From the NCBI RefSeq assembly GCF_029714365.1, contig NZ_CP121659.1:558001-622000 (forward strand): a stretch of 64,000 nt of DNA, in the 5' to 3' direction. The translations under genes were made by a program, and so were the position numbers. The stretch's first letter is position 1. Each line of letters starts with the position of its first letter. The notes under the pieces were generated by a model that was not told where the DNA came from, searched no databases, and saw nothing but the letters and a program-made list of their open reading frames with translations. Positions 10,478 to 20,073 of this stretch are shown piece after piece. The stretch comes from Sinorhizobium terangae. GTDB lineage: Bacteria; Pseudomonadota; Alphaproteobacteria; Rhizobiales; Rhizobiaceae.

Positions 10478-11246
10478 AGAGCGCAAGCCGGCGGGGCGTG
10501 GCCGCCTCGGCAGGATTGCCGGCCTCATCCTGGTCGTTGCGGCTTTTGGCGTGCTCGTGTCGCTCGGCACTTGGCAGGTGCAGCGGCTTCAGTGGAAGGA
10601 AGGGCTGCTGGCTGCAATCGCAGAGCGGCGCACGGCGCCCCCGGTCTCGCTCAAGGAGATCGAGGCGATGGCTGCCGCGGGCGACGACATCGATTACCGC
10701 ACCGTTAGCGTGTCGGGCACCTACGATCACGGCAAGGAGCGCCATTTCTTCGCCACCCACGAAGGCCGCACCGGCTACTATGTCTTCACCCCGCTGATGC
10801 TCGATGATGGCCGCGCCCTTTTCGTCAACCGCGGCTTCGTGCCGTTCGAGAAGAAGGATGAATCGACTCGTCCCGAAGGGCAGGTTGCCGGAACGGTAAC
10901 GGTGAACGGCCTTGCCCGTCCGAGACTTTCGGAAAAGCCTTCCTCTCTCGTTCCCGATAACGACATCGCCAAGAACATCTTCTACTGGAAGGACCTCGAT
11001 GCGATGGCTGGCGCGGCCAGCCTTCCGGCCGATCGGGTGGTTTCTTTCTTCGTGGACGCCGATGCCACCGCGAACCCCGGCGGACTGCCGATCGGCGGCG
11101 TCACGCAATTCGACCTCCCGAACAACCATCTGCAATATGCTCTTACGTGGTACGGTCTTGCGGCGGCGCTGGTGGTGGTGAGTGGCGTCTACTTCTATCG
11201 CCGCAGGCGGCAGCCCGACCAGGAAAATCCGGCCTCGGAGGTCTGA
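10470..11246 (+). CDS. SURF1 family oxidase assembly protein
   Basis: Predicted 258 residues. Two transmembrane helices, near the N-terminus (LILVVAAFGVLVSLGTWQVQRLQWK) and the C-terminus (YALTWYGLAAALVVVSGVYFYRRRR), flank a periplasmic domain with GYYVFTPLML and FVNRGFVP. SURF1 proteins assist haem a insertion into subunit I. The GTG at 10470 with GGGTGAG upstream is preferred; an in-frame GTG at 10458 would add four residues. It overlaps the DUF983 gene by eight bases and closes the oxidase cluster. Confidence 0.92.
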   Translation: MVEERKPAGRGRLGRIAGLILVVAAFGVLVSLGTWQVQRLQWKEGLLAAIAERRTAPPVSLKEIEAMAAAGDDIDYRTVSVSGTYDHGKERHFFATHEGRTGYYVFTPLMLDDGRALFVNRGFVPFEKKDESTRPEGQVAGTVTVNGLARPRLSEKPSSLVPDNDIAKNIFYWKDLDAMAGAASLPADRVVSFFVDADATANPGGLPIGGVTQFDLPNNHLQYALTWYGLAAALVVVSGVYFYRRRRQPDQENPASEV

Positions 11247-11409
11247 TCCGGAGATGAGGCGCATGCGATCCGGTCAGGCGATCCCCGACACCGCATTTGC
11301 CCGGTTGAGGTGTTCTTTCTTGTGTGCGTTGCCGTTGCCGCTATATATGGCGCATGGCCGGGGTAGCCCGGCTATGTTCGCCCCTGTTTGTTCTACCGTT
11401 TTGTGACTC

Positions 11410-12420
11410 ATGGCCTCATCCGCGGCAGCAAAATCTCCGGTTACCATTCGCCTCTGCGGCCCGCGCGGCTTCTGCGCCGGCGTCGATCGGGCGATCCAGA
11501 TCGTCGTTCTGGCGTTGAAAGAGTTTGGCGCCCCGGTCTACGTTCGCCATGAAATCGTGCACAACCGCTATGTTGTCGAGGGCCTCGAAGCCAAGGGCGC
11601 GATCTTCGTCGAGGAATTGGACGAGATCCCGCCGGAGCATCGTAAGCAGCCGGTGGTCTTTTCGGCCCATGGCGTGCCGAAGTCCGTGCCGGCGGACGCG
11701 GACGCGCGCAATCTCTTCTATCTCGATGCGACCTGCCCGCTTGTGTCGAAAGTGCACAAGCAGGCGATGCGCCATCATCGGCTGGGACGCCATGTCGTGC
11801 TCATCGGCCATGCCGGGCACCCGGAGGTCATCGGCACGATGGGGCAACTGCCCGAAGGCGCCGTGTCGCTTGTCGAAACCGTCGAAGACGCGGACGTCTA
11901 CGTCCCGCCGGACCCCGACAATCTCGGATTCGTGACCCAGACGACGCTGTCGGTCGACGACACCGCCGGCGTCATCAAGAGGCTGCACGAGCGCTTCCCG
12001 AATCTGACGGCGCCGGCGGCCGATTCGATCTGCTACGCGACCACGAACCGCCAGGAAGCGGTAAAGCAGGCGGCGCCCGGCTGCGACCTGTTCCTGATCG
12101 TCGGCGCGCCGAATTCATCCAATTCCAAGCGCCTCGTCGAAGTGGCGCTGAGAGCCGGCGCAAAGAAATCGGTTCTGGTCCAGCGCGCGTCGGAAATCGA
12201 CTGGGACGCGATCGGGGACATCTCTACGGTCGGCCTGTCGGCCGGCGCATCTGCGCCGGAAGTCATCGTCAACGAAATCATCGAGGCGTTCCGCGAACGT
12301 TACGATGCGGCGGTGGAGCTTGCCGATACGGTCGAGGAAAATGAGAACTTCCTTGTCAACCGGGAGCTCCGCCACGTCGAATTGACCGCTGCCGACATGG
12401 CCTTCGTCAACGGCGAATAA
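11410..12420 (+). CDS. ispH: 4-hydroxy-3-methylbut-2-enyl diphosphate reductase
   Basis: Predicted 336-residue IspH (LytB), the last enzyme of the methylerythritol phosphate pathway, making IPP and DMAPP. The three [4Fe-4S] cysteine regions are present: [14 protein letters not shown] (about C22), [11 protein letters not shown] and [23 protein letters not shown] and the later [11 protein letters not shown] complete the active site. It lies 163 bases after surf1. A link with haem O synthesis (farnesyl supply) is possible but the neighbourhood may be coincidental. Confidence 0.96.
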   Translation: MASSAAAKSPVTIRLCGPRGFCAGVDRAIQIVVLALKEFGAPVYVRHEIVHNRYVVEGLEAKGAIFVEELDEIPPEHRKQPVVFSAHGVPKSVPADADARNLFYLDATCPLVSKVHKQAMRHHRLGRHVVLIGHAGHPEVIGTMGQLPEGAVSLVETVEDADVYVPPDPDNLGFVTQTTLSVDDTAGVIKRLHERFPNLTAPAADSICYATTNRQEAVKQAAPGCDLFLIVGAPNSSNSKRLVEVALRAGAKKSVLVQRASEIDWDAIGDISTVGLSAGASAPEVIVNEIIEAFRERYDAAVELADTVEENENFLVNRELRHVELTAADMAFVNGE

Positions 12421-12488
12421 TCAAGGTGCGGTCTTCCGCCCCCGGCCTGCTCCGACTACTCGACTTGCATTTCTGAAAGTGGCGAACC

Positions 12489-13469
12489 TTGGCAGTTTAT
12501 ACCGACATTACGGAAGACGATCTGATCCGTTTTCTGGCAGCTTATGACGTGGGTGCCCTGACCTCCTACAAGGGCATTGCGGAAGGGGTCGAAAATTCGA
12601 ACTTCCTTCTCCACACGACCAAAGGCTCCTACATCCTCACGCTTTACGAAAAGCGTGTAAACGCGGACGATCTGCCGTTCTTCCTTGGCCTGATGCACCA
12701 TCTGGCCGAACGGGGGCTGTCGTGCCCGCTGCCGCTGCCGCGCGCGGACGGCAAGCTTCTCGGAGAACTGTCCGGCCGTCCGGCCGCCGTGATCTCCTTC
12801 CTCGAAGGCATGTGGCTGAGAAAGCCCGAGGCGCAGCATTGCCGCGAGGTCGGTTGCGCACTCGCGGCCATGCATGTCGCCGGCCAGGACTTTCCCTTGA
12901 AGCGCGCCAACGCGCTCTCGGTTTCCGGCTGGCGTCCGCTCTGGCAGAACTCGGAGGCCCGCGCCGATGAGGTGCAGGCCGGCTTGAAGGATGAGATCGC
13001 GGCGGAGCTGAGCTATCTGGAGGCACGTTGGCCGAAGAACCTGCCCGAAGGTGTCATTCACGCGGATCTCTTCCCCGACAACGTCTTCTTCCTTGGCGAT
13101 CGCCTGTCGGGGCTCATCGATTTCTATTTCGCCTGCAACGATTTCCTCGCCTATGATATCGCGGTCTGCCTGAATTCCTGGTGCTTCGAGAAGAACGGCT
13201 CCTACAACATCACCAAAGGCATGGCGCTGCTGTCGGGTTACCAGAGTGTGCGAAGGCTGACGGCGGAAGAAGTGGCGGCCCTGCCGTTGCTTGCACGGGG
13301 CTCGGCCCTGCGCTTCTTCCTAACCCGGCTCTATGACTGGCTGATGACGCCGCCCGGCGCGCTCGTCGTGAAGAAAGATCCGCTCGAATACCTGACGAAG
13401 ATCCGCTTTCATCGCGCTATCCTGTCGAGCGCCGAATACGGTCTCACACGTCAAGAGGCATCGGCATGA
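12489..13469 (+). CDS. thrB: Homoserine kinase (aminoglycoside-phosphotransferase-fold type)
   Basis: Predicted 326 residues. It belongs to the APH/ChoK-like homoserine kinases used by alphaproteobacteria rather than the GHMP type: [13 protein letters not shown] nucleotide region, catalytic loop [14 protein letters not shown] and metal segment [15 protein letters not shown]. It phosphorylates homoserine for threonine synthesis; thrC lies 9 kb away. The start is a TTG at 12489 giving a family-like N-terminus ([18 protein letters not shown]), with only a weak upstream ribosome site. The stop overlaps the rnhA start. Confidence 0.92.
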   Translation: MAVYTDITEDDLIRFLAAYDVGALTSYKGIAEGVENSNFLLHTTKGSYILTLYEKRVNADDLPFFLGLMHHLAERGLSCPLPLPRADGKLLGELSGRPAAVISFLEGMWLRKPEAQHCREVGCALAAMHVAGQDFPLKRANALSVSGWRPLWQNSEARADEVQAGLKDEIAAELSYLEARWPKNLPEGVIHADLFPDNVFFLGDRLSGLIDFYFACNDFLAYDIAVCLNSWCFEKNGSYNITKGMALLSGYQSVRRLTAEEVAALPLLARGSALRFFLTRLYDWLMTPPGALVVKKDPLEYLTKIRFHRAILSSAEYGLTRQEASA

Positions 13470-13927
13470 AGCACGTCGACATCTTTACGGATGGCGCCTG
13501 TTCGGGAAATCCCGGCCCAGGGGGCTGGGGCGCAGTGCTACGCTATGGCGATGTCGAGAAGGAAATGTCCGGTGGAGAGGCGGAGACCACCAACAACCGC
13601 ATGGAACTGCTTGCCGCGATTTCGGCTTTGAATGCGCTGAAACAGCCTTGCGAGGTCGATCTTCATACCGACAGCAAATACGTCATGGACGGCATCTCAA
13701 AGTGGATTCACGGCTGGAAGCGCAACGGCTGGAGGACCGGAGACAAGAAGCCGGTGAAGAACGGCGAGCTTTGGCAGGCGCTCGATGAGGCGAGGGGGCG
13801 CCACAACGTGACCTGGCACTGGGTCAAGGGCCATGCCGGCCACCCCGAGAACGAGCGTGCCGACGAACTCGCGCGCAAGGGTATGGAACCATTCAAGAAA
13901 TCGCGCCGCGCCGATGCGGTGAAATGA
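13466..13927 (+). CDS. rnhA: Ribonuclease HI
   Basis: Predicted 153-residue type 1 RNase H, which cleaves RNA in RNA-DNA hybrids. All four acidic residues are in place: [17 protein letters not shown] (Asp), [10 protein letters not shown] (Glu), LHTDSKYV (Asp) and ENERADELA (Asp), plus the flexible-loop His in KGHAGHPEN. The ATG lies inside the thrB end (ATGA overlap), so translation is coupled to thrB. Confidence 0.97.
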   Translation: MKHVDIFTDGACSGNPGPGGWGAVLRYGDVEKEMSGGEAETTNNRMELLAAISALNALKQPCEVDLHTDSKYVMDGISKWIHGWKRNGWRTGDKKPVKNGELWQALDEARGRHNVTWHWVKGHAGHPENERADELARKGMEPFKKSRRADAVK

Positions 13928-13951
13928 AACAGGCCCGCGCGGCCCGTATCA

Positions 13952-14059
13952 GCCCCTTATCCGCCTGCCGGCACCTTCTCCCCGCAAGCGGGGCGAAGGA
14001 GATCAGCGGCGCCCTCTCAAGTTCCCTCGCCCCGCATGCGGGGAGAGGGTGAGGGGGCA
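13952..14059. repeat. RIME-like palindromic repeat, copy A
   Basis: Two consecutive GC hairpins built on the cores CCTTCTCCCCGC/GCGGGG and CCCTCGCCCCGC/GCGGGGAGAGGG lie between the convergent rnhA and peroxiredoxin genes. The same core occurs at 31 kb, 60 kb and 63 kb. It matches my memory of rhizobium-specific intergenic mosaic elements (RIME). It may serve as terminator for both neighbours. Confidence 0.7.
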
Positions 14060-14093
14060 ATTCCGCTCCAATTCTTGCGAGCGCGGTGTCAGA

Positions 14094-14579
14094 TCAAAGC
14101 TGTTCCAGCATGGCGGCGGCGCCCGAAACAGTCGCCTGGCCGGGGCTCTCCTCGACGTTCAGCGTCTTCACCACCCCGTCTTCGACCAGCATCGAGTAGC
14201 GCTTGGAGCGGATGCCCAGCGTGCCGGCAGAAAGATCGATATCCATGCCGAGCGCCTTCGTGAATGCGGCGTTCCAGTCCGAGAGGAAATGGATCTTGCC
14301 CATGCCGCCGGACGCGGTTGCCCAGGCGCCCATGACGTGCAGGTCGTTGACTGCGACCACGGCAATCTCGTCGACGCCGCGGGCAAGGATCGCGTCTCGA
14401 TTTTCGAGATAGCCGGGAAGGTGGTTGAGCGAGCAGGTCGGCGTGAAGGCACCCGGGACGGCAAAAAGAACGACACGCTTGCCCTTGAAGAGCTGGTCCG
14501 TCGTCACCTCAACCGGGCCGTCGGCAGTCTTTTCCTTGAAGGTTGTGGTGGGCAGCTTGTCTCCGACGGAAATAGTCAC
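14094..14579 (-). CDS. Peroxiredoxin (Prx5 / type II)
   Basis: Predicted 161-residue thioredoxin-fold peroxidase. The peroxidatic cysteine sits in VPGAFTPTCSLNHLPGY (about residue 50), followed by DEIAVVAVNDLHVMGAW, both typical of the Prx5 group that reduces peroxides using glutathione/glutaredoxin or thioredoxin. No export signal, so it is expected in the cytoplasm. It is a single gene whose 3' end faces rnhA across a palindromic repeat. Confidence 0.93.
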   Translation of the reverse strand: MTISVGDKLPTTTFKEKTADGPVEVTTDQLFKGKRVVLFAVPGAFTPTCSLNHLPGYLENRDAILARGVDEIAVVAVNDLHVMGAWATASGGMGKIHFLSDWNAAFTKALGMDIDLSAGTLGIRSKRYSMLVEDGVVKTLNVEESPGQATVSGAAAMLEQL

Positions 14580-14652
14580 GGTTCTCTCCCTGATATGAGC
14601 GAAGTTCGGTGCGGTGGGAGCGACCGAACGCGTCAGGGACTATAGGTCGCCA

Positions 14653-15501
14653 TCACTCAAAGGCAAGGGTCGTTTCCATGCTGCGGCTGCCGGCGCGCAC
14701 AGTCAGCGCGATCGGCTTTCCCTTGATGTCCTTGTCCTTGCCGGAGAACTTCACCGGAATGTCCGCCGTGCGCTGAATGCCCGTTTCCACCCCGAACGCC
14801 GGCTTGCCGAAGCTGATACCGGAGGGGCCGGCGAGAAAGAGCTCCGGCTGGTCTGCCTTTGCTTCTGGCGGCAATTGAAGCCGGACCCGGATCGCTCCTG
14901 CAGCCGCATCGAAGTTTGCTGTCGCGACATTGAATTCGCTCGACGGGGCTTGCGGCAGCGCCGCTACGGCATCGGCGATGCGTGCCCCGTCGAGGGGATT
15001 GTCGAACTCGCCCTGCTTCAGGATAAGGTTCAGTTCGCCCTGGACCGGAATGCAGATCTCCTCGCAGATGCCCAGAAAGACCGACGCCCGGATGGCGAGA
15101 TCGCCGTCGCCACGCGTCCTTTTCAGCACCAGTGGAAAAGCGACGGGCGTGTCGTAGCCGACATAGCGGCCCGCCCCCTCGCCGAATGTCTTCGGTGCGG
15201 GGAAATTGATAGCCTGGAGGACAACGCCGGAGGAGGGGTCGATCGTAATCTGTGGGGGGATTCCACTTGCGCCCGGATCTCGCCAGTAGGTCTTCCAGCC
15301 GGGCTTTAGCTTGACCTCGAGAATAGCCGGTATGGTGCCGTCCCCTTCGGGCTGCGCGGCGACGAGACGGATCGTGCCGCCGGCCGACGTCACCCAGTCG
15401 CTGGCGGCCGCATATGTTTTGGCTGGAAGAAAAAATAAAAGCAGAAGACTTGCCGCAGCGAGGCGTTGGGCCATCTTCTCTAATGGAGGGCGCTTGGTCA
15501 T
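14653..15501 (-). CDS. DsbD alpha-domain-like exported protein
   Basis: Predicted 282 residues with a signal peptide (ASLLLLFFLPAKTYAAA). The body resembles the N-terminal periplasmic alpha domain of DsbD/ScsB: LKPGWKTYWRDPGASGIPP, FPAPKTF, GYDTPVAFPLVL and a cysteine pair in FLGICEEICIPVQGEL. The membrane and thioredoxin parts of DsbD are absent. It is likely a periplasmic thiol or copper-related redox protein, but no partner gene is adjacent; yqgE is divergent. Confidence 0.75.
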   Translation of the reverse strand: MTKRPPLEKMAQRLAAASLLLLFFLPAKTYAAASDWVTSAGGTIRLVAAQPEGDGTIPAILEVKLKPGWKTYWRDPGASGIPPQITIDPSSGVVLQAINFPAPKTFGEGAGRYVGYDTPVAFPLVLKRTRGDGDLAIRASVFLGICEEICIPVQGELNLILKQGEFDNPLDGARIADAVAALPQAPSSEFNVATANFDAAAGAIRVRLQLPPEAKADQPELFLAGPSGISFGKPAFGVETGIQRTADIPVKFSGKDKDIKGKPIALTVRAGSRSMETTLAFE

Positions 15502-15666
15502 GGGCTAAGCATTACCGTTCTTCGCCCCGTACCGCCAGTCGACCCTGACTATGCCGGCGATCATAATCGCTTGATTGGCACGCGTGAGCGGCGCGCGTGC
15601 AAATTTTCGCAGCCGCCACGTAGAGGCGCTTTTCATTTCGCGACGAATTGGTAGGCTATACCCATT

Positions 15667-16272
15667 ATGGCGACAACGGTGCTGCACAAGACACGCGAAC
15701 GTGGTTTCCTTGACGGTCAATTCCTGATCGCCATGCCGAGCATGTTCGACGCCAATTTTGCCCGCACGGTCATTTTCGTCTGCGCCCATTCCGAGGATGG
15801 GGCGATGGGCTTCGTTCTTAATCGGCCCCAGCGGCTGACCTTCCCGGATGTCCTCTTGCATCTGCAGCTCCTTGACGAGGAGGAGGCGATCCGCCTCCCT
15901 CCGACGGCCAGGGACTTTCAGATACAGGCAGGCGGTCCGGTCGAGACCGGCCGCGGCTTCGTGCTGCATTCAGACGATTATCTGAGCGACTCCAGCATTC
16001 CTGTCAGCGATGACATCTGCCTGACGGCGACGCTCGATATCGTCAGAGCCATTTCGCGCGGCGAGGGGCCGCTCAAGGCGACGATGCTGCTCGGCTATGC
16101 TGGATGGGGTCCCGGCCAGCTCGAGGCTGAGATCGCCCAAAACGGCTGGCTGACGTGCCCCGCACGCGAAGAGCTCATCTTCGACCGCGCCTTGGACGAG
16201 AAATATGACCGAGCGCTTGAGCTGATGGGCGTCAGTTCAGCCATGCTTTCCACAGACGCCGGCCACGCCTGA
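15667..16272 (+). CDS. YqgE/AlgH family protein (UPF0301)
   Basis: Predicted 201 residues. Family features: [55 protein letters not shown], and [22 protein letters not shown]. The family is broadly conserved, cytoplasmic and of unsettled function; in pseudomonads the relative AlgH affects alginate regulation. ATG at 15667. A small GCCCGC/GCGGGC hairpin follows at 16279-16296, shared with the convergent GGDEF/EAL gene. Confidence 0.92.
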   Translation: MATTVLHKTRERGFLDGQFLIAMPSMFDANFARTVIFVCAHSEDGAMGFVLNRPQRLTFPDVLLHLQLLDEEEAIRLPPTARDFQIQAGGPVETGRGFVLHSDDYLSDSSIPVSDDICLTATLDIVRAISRGEGPLKATMLLGYAGWGPGQLEAEIAQNGWLTCPAREELIFDRALDEKYDRALELMGVSSAMLSTDAGHA

Positions 16273-16295
16273 CCTTCGGCCCGCTTCGTCGCGGG

Positions 16296-19208
16296 CTACG
16301 CCCTCTTCATCAAGGGAAATCGTTCCTTCAGCAGGCGAAGAATCGACTCCGATCCGACCGGCGGACCAAAGAGGAAACTCTGGCCGTAATCGCAACCCAT
16401 CTGCGCGAGTTGGATCGCGTCTTCTTCGGATTCGATGCCTTCGGCCACCACCTGCATGTCGAGTTCGCGGGCCATCGTGATCACGGAACGCAAGAGGATG
16501 CCGCGCTTGTCGCTCGGGTCGCGAACGAGCGCCTTGTCGATCTTGATCGTGTCGAAGGGAAAACGCGTCAGGTAGGAGAGCGACGAGTGGCCGGTGCCGA
16601 AATCGTCGAGCGCCAGCCGCAGGCCTGCCTCCTTGAGTTTTTCGAGGACGAGCCGCGCCTGTTCCGGGTTTTCCATCACCAGCGATTCCGTCAGCTCCAT
16701 CTTGACCTTTGCGGGATCGCAGCGGTTCTTGTTGAGAACGGCGCGGATGTCGTCATAGAGCTCGTTGTTCAGAAGCTGTGCGCTCGAAAGATTGATCGCA
16801 ACGAAAATCGGCAGGTCGCCCGTCTGTATCTGCCAATCGGTAAGATCGTTGGTCGCCTTTTCGAAGGCGAACATGCCAAGCTGATTGATGAGATCGGAAT
16901 TCTCGGCGATCGGGATAAACTCCGTCGGCGAGACATTGCCACGCTTCGGATGATCCCAGCGCATCAGCGCCTCGAAGCCGGCGATTTCAGCATCGTTGAG
17001 CCGAACGATCGGCTGGTAGACCAGCGAAAGTTCCTTGCGCTCGATCGCCCGCTTGAGGTCCGCCTCGAGCTGCAGGCGGTCCGATCCCGATGTTCTGAAG
17101 GCCGGACGGAACGGTTCGACGCGGTTGCCGCCCGCCTTCTTGGCGCGGAACATCGCCAGCTCCGCGTCGTCCAGAAGCCCGGCTGCGCTCTGCTCCTGGT
17201 CGAGCCAGGAAACCAGGCCGATCGAGGCGGTGAGATTGATCTCGCGATTGCCGTAGTTGAGCGGGACCATGATCGCCTTGCTGACCGCATCGGCAAAGTC
17301 GGCGATTTTCGCCGGATCGCGCTCAGAGAGAAGGATGAGGCCGAACTGGTCGCCGCCGAGGCGTGCCAGAGTGTCCTGCGGGCGCAATAGACGGCGCAGA
17401 CGGCGCGTCAACGCGATGAGAATGTTGTCGCCAGCCGCGATGCCGAGCAAATCGTTGACCTGCTTGTAGCGATCGATGTCGATCGCAAGAACGGTCGGCC
17501 GCACTGTGCTGGATCCGTCTGCCATCAGCAGGATTGCCTGCAAGCGGTCGAGAAACACCTGCCTGTTCGGAAGGCCGGTCAGATTGTCGTGGAGCGCGTT
17601 GTGCAGCAGCCGCTCGATCGAATTGCGCTGTTCAGTGATGTCGACGATGGTCCCGACGCAGCGGATGATCTCGCCGTTTGCGCCGAGCACGGGGCGCGCG
17701 CGGATCGACAGCCAATGATAGTGGCCATCTTCGGCACGCACGCGGAACTCATGGTTCAGCCGGCCGCGCCTATGCTCCAGCAGCACGTCGAGTGTCGCGC
17801 GGAACCGGTCGCGGTCGTCCGGGTGGAGGCGCGGCACCCAGTTCCGGACGGGGCCGTTCATGGTTCCGAGCGACAGACCGAGCTGGTGCGAGATGTCGGG
17901 GATGGTCACGACGCGGTCGCGCGCGACGTCCCAATCCCACACGGTGTCGCCCGATCCGGTAAGCGCGAGCGACTGCCGCTCCAGATCGGAGAAAAGACCC
18001 TGCTGATAGGCGCCGCCCGCAAAGGCATGCTGCATCACGGTGAAGCCGATCAAGAGCACGATCAGCACGAGGCCGCCGCCGAGCGCCGGCTGGACGATAT
18101 CGTTGGCGAGCTGGCCGGTGACCGCGAGCCATGCACCGAAAAGCCAGACAAGGATCAATAGCCAGGCCGGAACCAGAAGGATCGCGCGGTCGTAGCGGTT
18201 GAAGCCGAGATAAGCGATCAGCACGATGCCGACGCTTGCCGTCAGCGCGAAGGAGAGGCGGGCAATGCCCGAGGCGATCGCAGGGTCATAGACGGCGACG
18301 CCGAAGAGTAGTGCCAGTCCGAGAATCCAGGCGAGCGTTGCATAGCCGAGATGCTGATGCCAGCGATTGAGGTTGAGGTAGGTGAACAGGAAAACGACCA
18401 GTCCCGCCGCCAGGAAGACTTCGGTGCCCGCTCGCCATATTCGCTCATCGCCGGCGGTAACGCTGATCAGTTTCGACAGGAAACCGAAATCGACGCAGAT
18501 ATAGGCAAGCACTGCCCAGGCAAGCGCCGCCGTCGCCGGAAGCATCGAGGTTCCCTTGACGACGAAGAGGATGGTGAGGAACACCGCCAGGAGACCGGCG
18601 ATCCCGAGCACGATGCCACGGTAGAGCGTGAACGCGTTGACCGTGTCCTTGTAGGCATCGGGCTGCCAAAGATAGATTTGCGGCAGATCGGGGGTGGCAA
18701 GCTCGGCGACGAAGGTGATGACGGCGCCCGGATTGAGGGTGATGCGGAAGACGTCGGCCTCATCGCTCGGCTGCCGGTCGAGGGCAAAGCCTTCGCTCGG
18801 CGTGATAGAGAGGATGCGCTGCGACCCGAGATCCGGCCAGAACAGCTTTGAATTCACCAGCCGGAAATGCGGCGCGACGATCACGCGCTCGAGCTGCTCC
18901 TCGGAGACATTTGCGAGCGCGAAAACCGCCCAGTCGCCCTGGTGATTTTCGGTGCTCGATCGCACCTCGATGCGGCGCACGATGCCGTCGGTGCCGGGCG
19001 CGGTCGAAACCTGGAACGCCTCGCCCCTTCCACTGTAGATCTCGGTCGTCGCCGTCAGGTCGAGTGCCGTATCTTCGCGAGAGATCTTCACCGGTTCGAG
19101 CGCATGCGCAACGCCGCCGGCAAGGCCAATGGCGAAGACGGCGAATGCGACCAGAAACGCCGCCAGCTTTGCGGCTGGTCGCGCGAACGGCTTAGAGGTC
19201 AGGGGCAT
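16296..19208 (-). CDS. Membrane PAS-GGDEF-EAL cyclic-di-GMP protein
   Basis: Predicted 970 residues. Order: signal/anchor, a periplasmic beta-rich domain (about 35-190), seven or so transmembrane helices (about 195-415), a PAS/PAC domain (about 430-545), GGDEF (about 550-710) and EAL (about 720-965). The EAL half keeps EALMRWDHP, NLSSAQL, MELTES, LDDFGTGHSSLSYL, IKIDK and VAEGIES, so phosphodiesterase activity is likely. The GGDEF signature reads GGDQF (about residue 615), replacing a metal-coordinating Glu, so cyclase activity is doubtful. The start at 19208 overlaps the stop of the upstream acetyltransferase gene (TGATG); a longer frame to 19277 exists. Confidence 0.9.
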   Translation of the reverse strand: MPLTSKPFARPAAKLAAFLVAFAVFAIGLAGGVAHALEPVKISREDTALDLTATTEIYSGRGEAFQVSTAPGTDGIVRRIEVRSSTENHQGDWAVFALANVSEEQLERVIVAPHFRLVNSKLFWPDLGSQRILSITPSEGFALDRQPSDEADVFRITLNPGAVITFVAELATPDLPQIYLWQPDAYKDTVNAFTLYRGIVLGIAGLLAVFLTILFVVKGTSMLPATAALAWAVLAYICVDFGFLSKLISVTAGDERIWRAGTEVFLAAGLVVFLFTYLNLNRWHQHLGYATLAWILGLALLFGVAVYDPAIASGIARLSFALTASVGIVLIAYLGFNRYDRAILLVPAWLLILVWLFGAWLAVTGQLANDIVQPALGGGLVLIVLLIGFTVMQHAFAGGAYQQGLFSDLERQSLALTGSGDTVWDWDVARDRVVTIPDISHQLGLSLGTMNGPVRNWVPRLHPDDRDRFRATLDVLLEHRRGRLNHEFRVRAEDGHYHWLSIRARPVLGANGEIIRCVGTIVDITEQRNSIERLLHNALHDNLTGLPNRQVFLDRLQAILLMADGSSTVRPTVLAIDIDRYKQVNDLLGIAAGDNILIALTRRLRRLLRPQDTLARLGGDQFGLILLSERDPAKIADFADAVSKAIMVPLNYGNREINLTASIGLVSWLDQEQSAAGLLDDAELAMFRAKKAGGNRVEPFRPAFRTSGSDRLQLEADLKRAIERKELSLVYQPIVRLNDAEIAGFEALMRWDHPKRGNVSPTEFIPIAENSDLINQLGMFAFEKATNDLTDWQIQTGDLPIFVAINLSSAQLLNNELYDDIRAVLNKNRCDPAKVKMELTESLVMENPEQARLVLEKLKEAGLRLALDDFGTGHSSLSYLTRFPFDTIKIDKALVRDPSDKRGILLRSVITMARELDMQVVAEGIESEEDAIQLAQMGCDYGQSFLFGPPVGSESILRLLKERFPLMKRA

Positions 19209-19819
19209 CAAAGGGGCATATTCCTGTTCGGTACGGCGTCTGCGGGCAGGAGGGAAAACATCAGATGGTCCCGCCACTGCCCGTTTATCTTCAAGTACTG
19301 TCTCAAATAGCCTTCACGCTCAAAGCCGGCCTTTTCAAGGAGCCGGATGCTCCGAGCATTCTCTGGAATACAGGCTGCTTCAATACGGTGCAACTCAAGG
19401 ACCGAAAAGATGTAGGGGATCGTCAGCTTGAGGGCCTCGTACATGTGACCCTGGCCCGCAAACTTCTGCCCCATCCAATAGCCGATCATGCAGTTCTGGG
19501 CGGCGCCGCGCCGGATATGTCCGATGGTGAGGCCGCCGAGGAGCGTTTCGTCGGGCTTGTGGAAAAGGAACAGGGGAACGGCCTGGCCGGAGGCATATTC
19601 CTGCTCGTTGCGGATGACGCGGCCGCGAAACGCGCTCTCGGTCATTTCGTCGGCACGCCAGCTGGGCTCCCACGGCTCCAGAAAGGCGCGGCTCTCGCTG
19701 CGCAGCTGATACCATTGGCGATAGTCGGCGTATCGGGGAAGGCGGAGCAGATAGTTCCGGTTGGCGATCTCGATCGACTCGGGCTGCCGCGACAGAAACC
19801 GAAAAACCGATCGTGCCAT
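19208..19819 (-). CDS. GNAT N-acetyltransferase, RimJ/RimL type
   Basis: Predicted 203 residues. GNAT features: YLLRLPRYADYRQWYQLR at the start, the acetyl-CoA loop region IGYWMGQKFAGQGHMYEALKL and the C-terminal ARSIRLLEKAGFEREGYLRQYLKINGQWRDHLMF, typical of enzymes acetylating ribosomal protein N-termini. The stop codon overlaps the start of the GGDEF/EAL gene, so the two are translationally coupled, which is an unusual partner. Confidence 0.9.
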   Translation of the reverse strand: MARSVFRFLSRQPESIEIANRNYLLRLPRYADYRQWYQLRSESRAFLEPWEPSWRADEMTESAFRGRVIRNEQEYASGQAVPLFLFHKPDETLLGGLTIGHIRRGAAQNCMIGYWMGQKFAGQGHMYEALKLTIPYIFSVLELHRIEAACIPENARSIRLLEKAGFEREGYLRQYLKINGQWRDHLMFSLLPADAVPNRNMPL

Positions 19820-20073
19820 ATGTCCCTCCAGACCAGGATCGCGGCGGGGCGGGCAAAAGCCGTCTGGATTTTCCTCGTCCGTCCCAGCCAGTTACGCGCG
19901 ACGGGACGTATGCCTCCCGTCAACGGCGCCGCCGATCAAGCTTTCCGGTAGCGCCGCCGCACTTCTGAAACGTTGCACAACTTCGCGCTCGAATCGAATC
20001 CGATTTTCAGGAATTGTACAAGAAAAACACTTCGGTTTCGCCAGGTTAGGCCGTTGCTCGGCGGCAGATCCGG

